Assembly: GCA_009731375.1 (NCBI GenBank)
Contig: BJOX01000036.1
Span: 34,480-66,382, forward strand
Direction: 5' to 3'
DNA length: 31,903 bases
From: Paulinella micropora
Taxonomy: Eukaryota; Cercozoa; Imbricatea; Euglyphida
Both the position numbers and the translations under genes were made by a program. The notes under the pieces are model-generated. The model did not search any database, was not told the DNA's origin, and saw only the letters and a program-made list of their open reading frames with translations. Positions 7,001-15,700 of this stretch are shown piece by piece. Position 1 is the first letter of the stretch. The number at the start of each line of letters is the position of its first letter.

Positions 7001-9723
7001 AGGATGAGGAGAAGAAATTACGCCCAATCATGTTTATTAGTAGGAAGTTGTGTGCGGCGGAGAGAAACTATTGCACAAGGCAAAGAGAGGCGTTGGCGGT
7101 AGTATGGGCCCTCAAGAGGCTCAGAGAGTATTTGTGGGGAGGACCTCAATTTACTGTCAGAACTGATCATCATAACCTGTTATGGTTGATGAATCATGAA
7201 CAGACGGGACGGCTGGCGCGGTGGCAAGCGTTCTTGTCTTGTTTCGATTTTACAATGGTCCATCTACCGGGAAAGCGAAATGTGGTCGCTGATAGCCTCT
7301 CTAGGCTAGAGTTTAACTCAGAAGTATCGGCGTTGGTGTCCACGGTGGAGATGGAAGACTTGTCCACTGACAAGGTGTATGAGGTCAGCCACATTGAGGC
7401 GATGGAGATGGCGAGTGGAGTCCGATATGACCGCACAGGTCTACGGTACAGTCCACAAGGCCCGGATCACGGGATATGTTGTGAGCTACATACCCAGGAG
7501 GACGCTGAGTGGTCCTATGAGGTATATGAGAATGCGAAGGCGAACATAAGAGAGGAAGAGGAGACGCAGGAAGTTTATGCGGAGCCTCCTCAAGAGCGGA
7601 GAAGTGACCTAGACGATGACCCGGAAAGAATCGGGGTACGGCTAGAAGATGGTACTATCCATATAGCCTCGCCTACCGCATGGAGGCAACAACAGGCTCA
7701 AGATCCGGAGTTTAAAGAACTGATACAGTTATATCAGAACCCGGATGAGCTACGGATGACGAAAGCGATCAAAGATCAGATGAAGGAGATGGGATGGAGA
7801 GATGGTCTACTGTGGTACAAGGGCCTTCACGGTCGCTATGCGTCACAGCCGGACAAATGGACCCTTTGGGTACCGGAGAGTCTGAGACGATTTATATTTG
7901 TCGCAGCCCAGAATTGCCCACTTTGGGCGCATCCGGGTCGACAACGAACTCATATGTTCGTAGCGAGGCGATTCTGGTGGAAGAAGATGAAGGAGGAGAT
8001 AGATCAGGCGGTGGATGCATGCATCCCGTGCAAGATAAACAAAACACCACTGAAGGCAAATTTCGGCCTGATTGGCGAATTTCCTCTTCATGCGGGGATG
8101 TTTGAGTTTATACACATTGATCATGTGGGACCTTTCCCAGAATCGAAGGATGGTTACAAATACCTCCTTACGGCTATTGACAGAGCCACCAACTATGTGT
8201 GGATCATCCCTGTCAAAGACGTTACCGGCAAGACGACGGCCGAGGCGCTGATCGATAGGATCATCTCACAGATCGGAGTACCAAGAAAGATATGTTCTGA
8301 TCGAGGCTCGGACTTTAATAACGAGGTCATCGACAAACTATCTAAGTATTACGGGATGAAATGGCAATATGTTACTGCCTATAACCCGCGAGCAAATGGG
8401 AAAATCGAGCGGGTACACAGACCCCTCAAAGCCTCGCTAAAGATGTATTGCACGAAGAAGGAGAATCAAAGAGCATGGGTCGAGGCAGCACCATCATTTG
8501 CGTTTGCAATGAACTGTCTACCCTCTACGGCGTTAGGAGGCTCGAAGAGCTCAATCTCGCCATATCAGTTAGTATATGGGCGTGAGCCTGATATCCCGAC
8601 TTCGCTCCTTCACCCAAAAGACACTTGGGCGGATGCGGATGAGTTGTTTGGGATGAGACTTAGAGTGAAGATGGAGGCGGAACAAATAGTCAGGGCGCAT
8701 AGAGAGGCGGAGCGCCGAAAGACTGATGCTGAAGGGGTGCGACAAGCGCACTTGGATCAGATCAAGTTTCAGGTTGGGGATATTGTACTNNNNNNNNNNC
8801 GAATTGTGAATGTAAGAAGGCTCATTAAGTATGATCCCTTCTTACTGGAAGATGAATCCGTTGAGGAGGCGTTAAAACGGATGAAGGACGATTTCAAAGA
8901 GGTGCCGCCCATCCACAACGAGGCCGGCATAGACCAAGACGATGCTTATCGGGCACCGATAGCTGAGAAGGAGGAGAGTGAGGTGGACAGCAAGGAGAAG
9001 ACTGACCGCATAAGCGCGGTGGGGACTCAGTCCAAGTCTCCGCGAGAGCATAGCGGAAAGAAGGAGAAGATCACAGAGGCGCAGCTAAGGAGAGCGCGGA
9101 ATGATCTTATCAACGACCAACCGAGGAAGGCGATGAGGTCGATGAGATCAAAGGACGTCCACCAGGAGGAGGAGGGGACGGACACTGACCCAAACGCGGG
9201 CAACGTTGAGATTGTCCATGAGCGATGGAAGGAAGGCGATGCGATAGCAACCATCGCATGGGTGAAAAATGTTTTCTATCTGATGAGACCAGCGGAACAA
9301 CATGTCGCTGATGACACTCTCTCAGACTTATACTTGATGCGGGTCGTGGCGGTCCCACGACAGATGCGTGTCACACGGACACTCAAAATATCATCAGCAG
9401 CAAAAATAGTACAACCGATACTCCAGTTTTGGAGAAGTATAGACCCGGTTGAGGATCCAAAGGCAAGACATTATCTGCCAGTATATAAAGACGCAAAAAG
9501 TCTCGAGACATGGGATGATACAATTACTCCCAGAGACAAGGATTACACTGCGTGGACCATTCAGACACTGCCAAGAGGAGTGCTTGATGTCCCTTTTGAA
9601 TTATCGTTGGGCGGAATCCCTAATAAGATCTGGGACATTCTCGAACAGTCAAAGTTCGATCTGACTTTTGTTGGTGGTCCTCCACCAGGCAAAGAAATCC
9701 GCGCCAGACGACGAAGGCAGTGA
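4024..9723 (+). CDS. pol: Gypsy-like Pol: protease-like, RT, RNase H, integrase, C-terminal extension
   Basis: Replication and integration enzymes of the element. Numbering residues from the GTG at 4057 (not a likely true start): a low-complexity N-terminus; a protease-like region with DTMA at 179-182 where DTGA is expected and ILLSYDQLATMGAVID at 249-264; RT from about 680, with the first catalytic Asp at 737 (VIDLKNGFWQIPL), LPMGLKQAP at 769 and YIDD at 815-818; RNase H beginning DTDASKFAIGAVL at 967 with TDHHNL at 1036; an integrase zinc region (HPGRQRTH, then CIPC at 1322-1325); and a DD35E core at D1355, D1415 and E1451. After FQVGDIV a 10-base N gap interrupts the frame, then VNVRRLIKYDP and a tail of about 300 residues. 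The RT and integrase motifs look intact, and no stop occurs in about 1,890 codons. Confidence 0.92.
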   Translation: MEGEEERKEKTVKFNPKVTVLSNAVVQTGPTLPLCENKDVGTQRLQPQGSLIPVHTARLPMITDANRKARLAMEARRPMADVSPRPSKQPRTDSMSTVAAGGEQKDNVCTQVPQDNVAQIVNAPVPQNNKNVNEVKQEEKKEELKNLETRLQNLERKVLVLAANIHRPDALCYTELYCETLKTILKVGNDTMANINIVGRKFFNRYRDWVDGNMKKSTGTLKGVSSRTDITGIITLTFKLKSARVYRMDLYVVPGYHGSILLSYDQLATMGAVIDCAARRVIYAVKRGEENDIDPFNATDSYEAYELSPATDHKRMAIAHEALEVYVHPHVVRPDELSWTDNWESQVCTVTVPTCHWDKKSIDDLIEKRKEEIICVAQRSPSLARFAEGVGTDVHITNGYCFHAKVGEEKREAFVPRRTGRIPDTPPETIKSFITDFWGDEPTWPRSLSEVKKCLRTLFENNKPYTIILPYNEKAIWAQEIRDRLIDHPIPVPSRKQQLVVACRMGTREQSSAYKRKLRDLDKLKLIPQAFTCFDGFYTRKAPLQYARLIDMLVELGKDDEPDTVTYEKTGLDDVSEEDLGLEEDREPLKQHKQMSDEDFQEAARKILEEGVGTEKEKELLKAKLEANKEIFDPPHAGGVKPEDFTAVIYKIPGAEPSPAPRRANLSIHEAKIAEELARQLLNEDFIERSTSSIVSQPRIVPKPGGEWRLTVNYARVNKVLEEERNPLPTLEEGRRVLRNAKFYSVIDLKNGFWQIPLEEKSRWLTAFVVGMEIYQWKVLPMGLKQAPGLFQKAMQKMLSSQYDDLSDGGFMRRRGQKAGEYAFCYIDDIIVYSNTMEEHIDHLSDIFRRIGAFGLKCNLKKCQLAKTSVTYLGYEISHNRVSISKEKREEIMNRPIPKNRTELHSFLAMAQYYSQFIPDWGATRAKVEKMIDFGDFEKWDEEALQAFHALKDLIYKDPKDGGLVLTMPDFTKQFVVDTDASKFAIGAVLQQEDEEKKLRPIMFISRKLCAAERNYCTRQREALAVVWALKRLREYLWGGPQFTVRTDHHNLLWLMNHEQTGRLARWQAFLSCFDFTMVHLPGKRNVVADSLSRLEFNSEVSALVSTVEMEDLSTDKVYEVSHIEAMEMASGVRYDRTGLRYSPQGPDHGICCELHTQEDAEWSYEVYENAKANIREEEETQEVYAEPPQERRSDLDDDPERIGVRLEDGTIHIASPTAWRQQQAQDPEFKELIQLYQNPDELRMTKAIKDQMKEMGWRDGLLWYKGLHGRYASQPDKWTLWVPESLRRFIFVAAQNCPLWAHPGRQRTHMFVARRFWWKKMKEEIDQAVDACIPCKINKTPLKANFGLIGEFPLHAGMFEFIHIDHVGPFPESKDGYKYLLTAIDRATNYVWIIPVKDVTGKTTAEALIDRIISQIGVPRKICSDRGSDFNNEVIDKLSKYYGMKWQYVTAYNPRANGKIERVHRPLKASLKMYCTKKENQRAWVEAAPSFAFAMNCLPSTALGGSKSSISPYQLVYGREPDIPTSLLHPKDTWADADELFGMRLRVKMEAEQIVRAHREAERRKTDAEGVRQAHLDQIKFQVGDIVXXXXRIVNVRRLIKYDPFLLEDESVEEALKRMKDDFKEVPPIHNEAGIDQDDAYRAPIAEKEESEVDSKEKTDRISAVGTQSKSPREHSGKKEKITEAQLRRARNDLINDQPRKAMRSMRSKDVHQEEEGTDTDPNAGNVEIVHERWKEGDAIATIAWVKNVFYLMRPAEQHVADDTLSDLYLMRVVAVPRQMRVTRTLKISSAAKIVQPILQFWRSIDPVEDPKARHYLPVYKDAKSLETWDDTITPRDKDYTAWTIQTLPRGVLDVPFELSLGGIPNKIWDILEQSKFDLTFVGGPPPGKEIRARRRRQ
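8790..8799. other. Assembly gap (10 N) inside gypsy integrase C-terminus
   Basis: Exactly ten Ns, probably a placeholder of unknown length. The left flank ends in the FxVGDIV motif that opens the usual gypsy integrase C-terminal region, while the right flank is already at the RRLIKYDP-like end of that region. Some tens of codons are probably missing, although the frame happens to match. Confidence 0.8.
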
Positions 9724-10344
9724 CAAAGAAACTATTTTTCTTTATGCGTCTCAAATAAACTGATTGATTGCCCACGGCGTATCATGATTTGATCATGCAT
9801 CATCAGTTATCAATATGAATATTAAAAAGACTCAGTGATATAACTTGGCATTCGATCGCAACATACGAGTGCGAAAGGTCGATCGACGATGATACTACAC
9901 CGTATACGGGGATCGCTAGTGTATTGAGCGATGGTGTTCCCGGGTATGACCCTTTCCAAGTCCTGGGATGATGTTCTCGAAAATGAAATGTTCTCTGAAA
10001 CTTTCATTAAATTATTTTTTACCGACTTCAATGTTCGACGTGCAAAAAAATCCGCAGGCTCTTTTTTTTGAGTCGGTTCTTGTGATGACCATTGTGGGTT
10101 CTTTTTATGACCATGCTCCTTTTAGGGGTCGAAACGAAAATTTTCCTTATATGAAAGCAAAATCCCTTCCCACTAATGAAAGAAAAGGTCGAACGGACCA
10201 TGGTTGAGGTTTTTCGACCTTGTTCAGTGGAATTTCGTCGAATCGGACCTTGCATACACAGGCCCTAATATTTGTATATTACCTTTCGAAGAAGACGTGG
10301 TTAGCCAGGCAGGGGGGACCTTTTTACGATTATTTTTGATATAG
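9724..10344. other. 3' flank of the gypsy-like element, non-coding
   Basis: No convincing gene. It may hold the 3' LTR, but I could not match it to a 5' copy. A hairpin with 9-bp arms AAGGTCGAA/TTCGACCTT (10185-10193 and 10213-10221) and a short TA-rich tract at 10347-10370 are the only local structures seen. Confidence 0.4.
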
Positions 10345-10806
10345 TTATACATATATATATATGTATATATGCCTGCTCTTCACCTCCCTTTGCTCACTCT
10401 TACCACTATCTCCCCCTAAAGTAGGCTGCCTTTCTGTCTCCGTAAAATAAGAGGTAAGATTTTCCTTGTCTGACACTGACTCTGAGTCTAACTCAGCTTC
10501 CTCTTCCTCCTCTCTCAACCCTATCTTTACTCTCTCTCTCTCTCTTGCTGATTGCTTTCCTGCTCTCTCTCCCCTCCACATGTAGTTGGGGACTTTCTTA
10601 CCTTTGCTATGTAGAGCACTTACATTATTCTCATGCACTAACCTAACGTGTTCTTCGGGGGTCTTTAGTGCTCCCTTGAGTCCTTTTGCCCCCAGGGCCA
10701 AAACCGTCTCTCGTTGAAATGTCTTGAATGGAGTTCTCCCATCATAATGTCCTTTGATTGTGATTCCTTTGTTTTTGTCCATGCCTCGTAGAGTACTAAA
10801 GCTCAT
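10345..10806 (-). pseudogene. Possible retroelement Gag N-terminal fragment
   Basis: A 153-codon minus-strand frame starting from an ATG-type start at its right end. The first 60 residues (for example GHYDGRTPFKTFQRETVLAL) loosely resemble the start of copia-type Gag proteins, where a target-binding region with a conserved aromatic/Trp segment lies near the N-terminus. The rest is Glu/Ser-rich and ends in a TA-repeat-encoded tail of alternating Ile and Tyr, so the frame has run into a simple repeat. No pol follows. I read it as a degraded or truncated fragment. The family call is weak, and a host exon is possible. Confidence 0.3.
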
Positions 10807-11313
10807 TACGAGGTCTTACTGTCTGTTTTCCTTTGTGCAGACCAGTTGGGAATGTCTGATGTGCTTTTGGTTCTTGCATCTTTGCCCCAACGCCGGTGAC
10901 TGACCTAACCAAAAACGGGGACAGGTACAATGAGTTTAAAAACTGAGCCAAAGGGTCTCAGTGCGACAGCTTCCCTTCTATTGTGTCAATTACTGGAATG
11001 ACACCAAACCCTCTTGACGACAGTCGCCTCCCGGTCGGCGATGGTCTCCTCTTTCTTTGCTTGCAGTGCCAGAGCCTGAGTCACTAAGCGCTGCCAAGGC
11101 CGGCTCATAACCCACTAGCCGAGAGGGTTCGTACTTTACTTTTACATAGAGATTGAATAATTCCTGACACGTCACTAAGTGCCCAACCCCAGACCGCCAA
11201 CTCTTTGAATTCACCGTTACATTTAGAGTGATATAGGTAAAAATATGTAATTGTCATTGGGGTGGGCAGCTATGACTAAATACTATTATTAATAAAATTG
11301 TCCATTATCATAA
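10807..11313. other. Intergenic stretch with no clear gene
   Basis: A 74-codon minus-strand frame at 10990-11214 has some protein-like composition but no recognisable motif and no start I trust. Nothing else of note is seen. Confidence 0.4.
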
Positions 11314-11725
11314 GTCAATTTCTAGAGGTACATCTTTTGTGTGACGTCGTCAGTTAGACTGGCGGGAATTGTTTCAGTATTGTTAAATTTCTTCCGGCTT
11401 CGTAGAAGTCGCAAGCTGGTAGGAGGGGGACGCCCCGAGCCTGAGTGCTGGTTGTAGTTAAGCCTTGAAGAAGTCGCGAGGGTTTTCTCCGCTGAACACT
11501 TCTTGAACAAAGGTCTTCTTCTGCAATCCGTTAACGCAGAAACGCTCCAAGGCCCATGTTGAACCCAATGGAGAAAACACTCACAGCTTCTTCTTAACGA
11601 CAACCGACACTCGGGGCGTCCCCCTCCTACCGGCTTGCGACTTCCCACGAAGAATTTAACAATACTGAAACAATTCCCGCCAGTCTAACTGACGTCACAC
11701 AAAAGATATACCTCTTGAAATTGAC
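11314..11725. mobile_element. Foldback (inverted-repeat) element, about 412 bp
   Basis: The left arm from GTCAATTTC (11314) is mirrored by GAAATTGAC ending at 11725. Further matching pairs lie inward: the GGCGGGAATTGTTTCAGTAT block, the GGGACGCCCCGAG block (ending 11439, mirrored from 11610), and GGTTGTAGTTAAG...GGGTTTTCTCC near 11450-11495. The arms are about 180 bp with small indels and leave a short centre near 11520. No long ORF is present. This is the structure of a foldback or MITE-like non-autonomous element; no convincing target duplication was seen. Confidence 0.8.
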
Positions 11726-12245
11726 CCACGAAACGTCCTGACTCCCGATATGCGTAAAAGTGGTAATGATAAAAAGCTGGTGCCACCAGTAACAGGAAAG
11801 ATACTATAATTGACTGTATTAATAACTAATAATACTACTAACAGTAACGACTACTGCTAACGTATAATTGAGCAATAAGGACATAACTGAGGAGGAAGTG
11901 TCTAATTAATTGTCCAATGAGCGGTCTTCATATCGTTAGGACAATTATCTGTTATTAAATATCGTACTATCGTAACACTGTCTGCACTGTAAGTTGAACA
12001 CGTGTAGATAACTGAGACTGTTTCGCTGTTTTGGCATGCTTATTTTTCTGCGTTGTGAGTTCCGAGTGTACCGGTATTAAATACAGTGTTAAGCTGGTAA
12101 GTTAGTCAACCGGTGACACCTGGGCTTCTCATTCGAGCTGCCTGGAGGCTCCTAACATGTTTAACTGACTTTCCCGTGATGATCTGGTATTTTCAATCTC
12201 AATATGTAATTGAGATGCAAAAATTTCCTTTTTCTTTAGAGGCGA
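11726..12245. other. AT-rich intergenic region
   Basis: No credible coding frame. Just 3' of the minus-strand WKF gene, ATCTCAAT and ATTGAGAT form an 8-bp hairpin with a 5-nt loop at about 12196-12216, which might lie in its 3' UTR. Confidence 0.4.
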
Positions 12246-12776
12246 TCAGCTCAAGACTTCAAGGACCTTCAGCGCGCGCTTCCATCGATTGCGTTCTGCT
12301 CTAGCTGTTTTGAGTGCTTCCGCACTTGTCTCGGCTGATTGATGATTGCTTGCATCACCGATATGTTTCGCTTCATACTCGCTGACAATTTTCCTGGCTT
12401 CTTCATAAGTCATTGTCCGGCTCATCCCCTGCATTGATTCCATATAGCGAATGCAAACACCAAACCACTTCTTTGGAAGGGCCTTTTTGTCGTATAGATT
12501 TTGGAGCAAGGAGATTTGACACACTTTTCGAAACTTCCAGGTCTCCCGCGCGGTGTCCCATTGGTGCAGGTACTGTATGGACTGCTCCATTTTGTTCCCG
12601 GCGGCACTGTCTGGCTGCTGGGCGCGCTTCTTTGCCTTCTTCACTGGCGGCTGCTGCACAGCGGGCACGCTGGCCCCGTGCTCAACAGCCGTGCCACTTG
12701 CCTTGTCAGCCTTGCGGCGCTTCTTGGCCGGTTGCGCCCCTTCCACCGCCTTCTTGGCCTTTCTTTTGCCGTTCAT
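12246..12776 (-). CDS. WKF-domain protein (C7orf50-like)
   Basis: The most convincing host gene. I start it at the ATG at 12776, giving 176 residues, because CTCTGCAG (a typical splice acceptor end with an upstream pyrimidine-rich tract) lies just before it and the frame further upstream reads as hydrophobic noise. The N-terminus is a Lys/Arg/Ala-rich, nucleolar-type basic tail (MNGKRKAKKAVEGAQPAKKR). The C-terminal half carries YLHQWDTARETWKFRKVCQ, then SLLQNLYDKKALPKKWF and YMESMQGMSRTMTYEEARK, which match the layout of the WKF (formerly DUF2373) domain of human C7orf50 and fungal/plant relatives. That family is nucleolar and linked to ribosome biogenesis; its molecular role is poorly defined. 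It ends in a normal TGA. Confidence 0.75.
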   Translation of the reverse strand: MNGKRKAKKAVEGAQPAKKRRKADKASGTAVEHGASVPAVQQPPVKKAKKRAQQPDSAAGNKMEQSIQYLHQWDTARETWKFRKVCQISLLQNLYDKKALPKKWFGVCIRYMESMQGMSRTMTYEEARKIVSEYEAKHIGDASNHQSAETSAEALKTARAERNRWKRALKVLEVLS

Positions 12777-12893
12777 GCTGCAGAGGTAAGTGAGAGAAAA
12801 CAGCAAGGGAGGAAAACAGAACGACAAACAAGCGAGTCAAGCGATCGGGCGTGTGAGTCTCCGTGTGCATTTCAGCATGAAAATACAAGGCGT

Positions 12894-13076
<183 letters not shown>

Positions 13077-13160
13077 ATTAGTCTATCAGCTCTGCATATC
13101 CGAAGACATAGGCATCCATTCCACCCCGCCACCAGTTGGTGGCTGGGTAGCGGGCTGGGA
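13077..13160. other. Unique island between two GATA arrays
   Basis: About 84 bp of non-repeat sequence flanked on both sides by GATA/GACA repeats. It contains GCCACCAGTTGGTGGC, a 7-bp stem with a 2-nt centre (about 13129-13144), followed by a G-rich stretch. Confidence 0.7.
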
Positions 13161-13374
<214 letters not shown>

Positions 13375-13412
13375 NNNNNNNNNNATTTAGGGGGGGGGGG
13401 GGGGGGGGGGGG
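13375..13412. other. Assembly gap (10 N) plus poly-G run
   Basis: Ten Ns, then ATTTA, then about 23 consecutive G. The gap sits between a microsatellite and a homopolymer, so it is probably an assembly failure rather than missing unique sequence. Confidence 0.85.
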
Positions 13413-13559
13413 AGGAGGGGAGAGATAACTTTTCTGTTGAACTTTGGTTCCAGTTTTCCCTTACTGATATTGCACTGCAGCTCCTTTGGGCCAGATTGCA
13501 TGTTTGTAGTTCTTTTTGTTTCTATGTTCTCTAATTGGTTAATTAAATCTTTCTTAGAT

Positions 13560-13960
13560 AAAAGGGAGAGAGAGAGAGAACACAGAAATACAAAGTCGAC
13601 AAAATAATACACAAAGCAAAAAAGGACGAAATAATAAAGGCACTGGAAGAAAATAAAGACAATCCAAAAAAGCAACACCGAAAATTCAGAGAGATGGTAC
13701 CAAACAACAAACCACCGAGAGCATCACCGACCACAATACAATAAATGAAAATATACCCAGACGCTTAAAAACAACATAAGTAATAGAACTATACAAAGCC
13801 AGCGACACATGCCAGCAAACTACAGGCCTCATGGCTACCCATAAAAGCTAAAGTATTCGACACAATAATAAATAAACAAATGATGGATCACTTAACATGA
13901 CATAATAACTTAAATAAAGAAGTAGTATAGGGGGCCACTTCGTCACACTTTTTAAAGACG
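13560..13960 (+). pseudogene. Decayed LINE-type reverse transcriptase remnant
   Basis: Conceptual translation in shifting plus-strand frames gives a LINE-like series. Around 13770-13830 one frame reads LYKASDT and a neighbouring frame reads ANYRP, the NYRP motif typical of non-LTR RTs. At about 13840-13915 another frame reads LPIKAKVFDTIINKQMMDHL, matching the region after NYRPI in LINE RTs (normally SLL..YKI.EKII..RL). Several stops and at least two frame changes interrupt it, so it cannot be functional. Upstream, 13600-13740 is Lys/Asn/Glu-rich, as such elements often are before RT. The call rests on these motifs read by eye. Confidence 0.55.
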
Positions 13961-13969
13961 AACCCACCC

Positions 13970-14221
13970 ACCACAGAGGCACGCCCGTCCGGGCCGGACA
14001 GGAACAAAAAGGCAATTGCCCCCGGTCGAGTGTAAGGTCTGTACAGTAGTACTACTGTACTAGTACAAGTAGTATATCTAGTATACTAGGTACATAGCTA
14101 GTGGATTGTCCTCCATAGTAGTATATTGTCGCACTCCAGTTCGGCACGCCCGTTCAAGACATACATCACCGCACCACAGAGACACACCCTGCCGGGCCGG
14201 ACGGAACAAAAAAGCAATAGC
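13970..14221. repeat. Pair of ~50-bp direct repeats flanking a palindrome cluster
   Basis: The block beginning CACCACAGAGGCACGCCCGT at about 13971 recurs from about 14172 with substitutions; both copies contain CGGGCCGGAC followed by GGAACAAAAA and a GCAAT motif. The start-to-start distance is about 201 bp. Between them lies GTACAGTAGTACTACTGTAC (14041-14060), a perfect 20-bp palindrome, followed by further imperfect TAGTATA/TATACTA palindromes to about 14095. Confidence 0.75.
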
Positions 14222-14264
14222 TCACTGCAGCCCCGTTTATTCGTAAGTTAAAAGTCAAGATATA

Positions 14265-15065
14265 ACTTCAGTTCAAGGTATATCTTGAGTTCAGTGCATA
14301 CCTTGAGTATTTATTAAATTAATTTTCAATGTTAGATCTAATGTTTATCCTATGTTAGCAAGGTTTGGCCCCAAATTTTAATAAGTAAACGATGATTTTC
14401 ACTATAGTTCTAGAGGGCCGACCCGGGACGAAAAAAAAAAAAAAACAGTGTAAAAACTCAAGGTATACCTTGATGCTAAAATTCAAAGTATGTTTTGAAT
14501 TTGGTGTCAAGGTATAGCTTGACTTTAAATTCAAGGTCTGCATTGGATTTAGCTAAGATATAACTTTACTTTAAGTTCAAGGTATATATACCTTGAATTT
14601 AGCAAGCTGTACCTTGCATTTAGCGTCAAGGTATACCTTGGCTGAATCCAAGGTATAAATTGAATTAAAGTCAACGTACATGTTGACTCTAAATCAAGGT
14701 ATACCTTGCTGCTAAATATAACGTATACCTTAAAATTAAAGTCAAGGTATACCTTGACGCTAAATCAAAGTTATACATTATATTTAAAGTCAAGGTATTC
14801 CTTGACACTAAGTTCAAGGAAAACATTGAATCTAAATTCAAGGTTTTCTTTGCGTTTATTCCTAAGTCAAAAGTTAATGTATATTTTGATACTAATTATA
14901 AATCTAATGTATACCTTGAATTTAAACTCAAGGTATTCCTTGACGCTAAGTTCAATATATAACTTGACTCTAAATTCAAGGTTTTCTTGATTTAGAAGTC
15001 AACGTATAACTGAAATTTAGAGTAGAAATCGAGGTGTACCTGGAATTTAGAGTCAAGGAATACTT
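14265..15065. repeat. Palindrome array A (TCAAGGTATACCTTGA family)
   Basis: Dozens of half-sites and about 25-30 intact or degenerate palindromes. Perfect AAGGTATACCTT copies are at 14460, 14628, 14696 and 14744. From 14696 to 14840 the units start at 14696, 14720, 14744, 14768, 14792, 14816 and 14840, an exact 24-bp period. The linker is CTAAAT-like. Apparent reading frames here are repeat artefacts (recurrent Leu-Asn-Ser-Arg-Tyr). Confidence 0.9.
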
Positions 15066-15641
15066 ACTGTTCCGCATTTCCCAAATTTTTCTTCGACTGC
15101 AGCCTACTACGATTTGCCTTTGCCATAACCGACTGTGCATTCCCTGTTTCCTTTTCTCCCGAGTTATCAGACACTTGTACGACAGCATAAACCTAGGCTT
15201 CTTTGCTCTTCGTCCCTGCGTTACGCTTGCTTCTTTACTTTTGCGTTCACTCTCTTTTTCTACCTGTACTTGGCATCTGCCCCTGCCAGGTTGTGTTTCC
15301 TTTCGTCCAGACCAGACAAAATCTTGAAAATAAGTTCGCGCAAGAATTAGGAGATGCGATCGTCCAAGATCTAGTTGCTCACTATAAACTAATTCATCAA
15401 GTAGCCCATAATTGTGGCCTGCCTCAGATCGTGCTGGTCTCAGAGCCTTAAGTTTATGTTTCTTGTCCGTCCACGTATCCAACTGCTTGACTGAAACGAC
15501 AAGCTCTTCCTCACCCAAAAATTCATCTCGCGCCTCATCTATGTGATTGCTTTCTTTACTATCATGTTCGAATTCCACACGCAATAACAGCCCTGGGCGC
15601 ACGCCCTCCAGTCGCGGTACTCGATAAAACTACTATCACAC
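15066..15641 (-). CDS. Unrecognised coding-like segment, strand not certain
   Basis: A minus-strand frame is open from about 15640 through 14976. Its first part (for example FYRVPRLEGVRPG and EARDEFLGEEELVVSV) has good protein composition, while its end runs into the palindrome array, so the real end lies before about 15066. I recognise no family. The nominal start is a GTG at 15602; a TAG that could be a splice acceptor lies at about 15639-15641. The plus strand at about 15335-15450 also reads protein-like (NKFAQELGDAIVQDLVAHYK), with pyrimidine-rich acceptor-like tracts upstream, so the coding strand is ambiguous. Confidence 0.3.
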
Positions 15642-15700
15642 ATGCAAGTACAATTAGTAGCGCATCTCTGATGCATCACACTTCAAACTTGACATACGAG

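Larger units (their letters stand above)
1837..9723 (+). mobile_element. Ty3/gypsy-like LTR retrotransposon internal region
   Basis: The domain order is gag, nucleic-acid-binding region, protease-like domain, RT, RNase H, integrase, which is the Ty3/gypsy (Metaviridae-type) order. Everything from 1837 to 9723 lies in one reading frame, broken only by TAG at 3205, TAG at 3781 and TGA at 4021. A 10-base N gap sits at 8790-8799. No flanking LTRs or target duplication were found by eye, so the element limits are those of the coding frame. Either the LTRs are lost, or they are short or diverged and need a self-alignment to find. Confidence 0.9.

Noticed and set aside
14265-15065. CRISPR-like array (palindromic repeats with spacers)
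   Set aside because: Linkers are only a few bases long and repeated rather than unique, units are degenerate, and the genome is eukaryotic.
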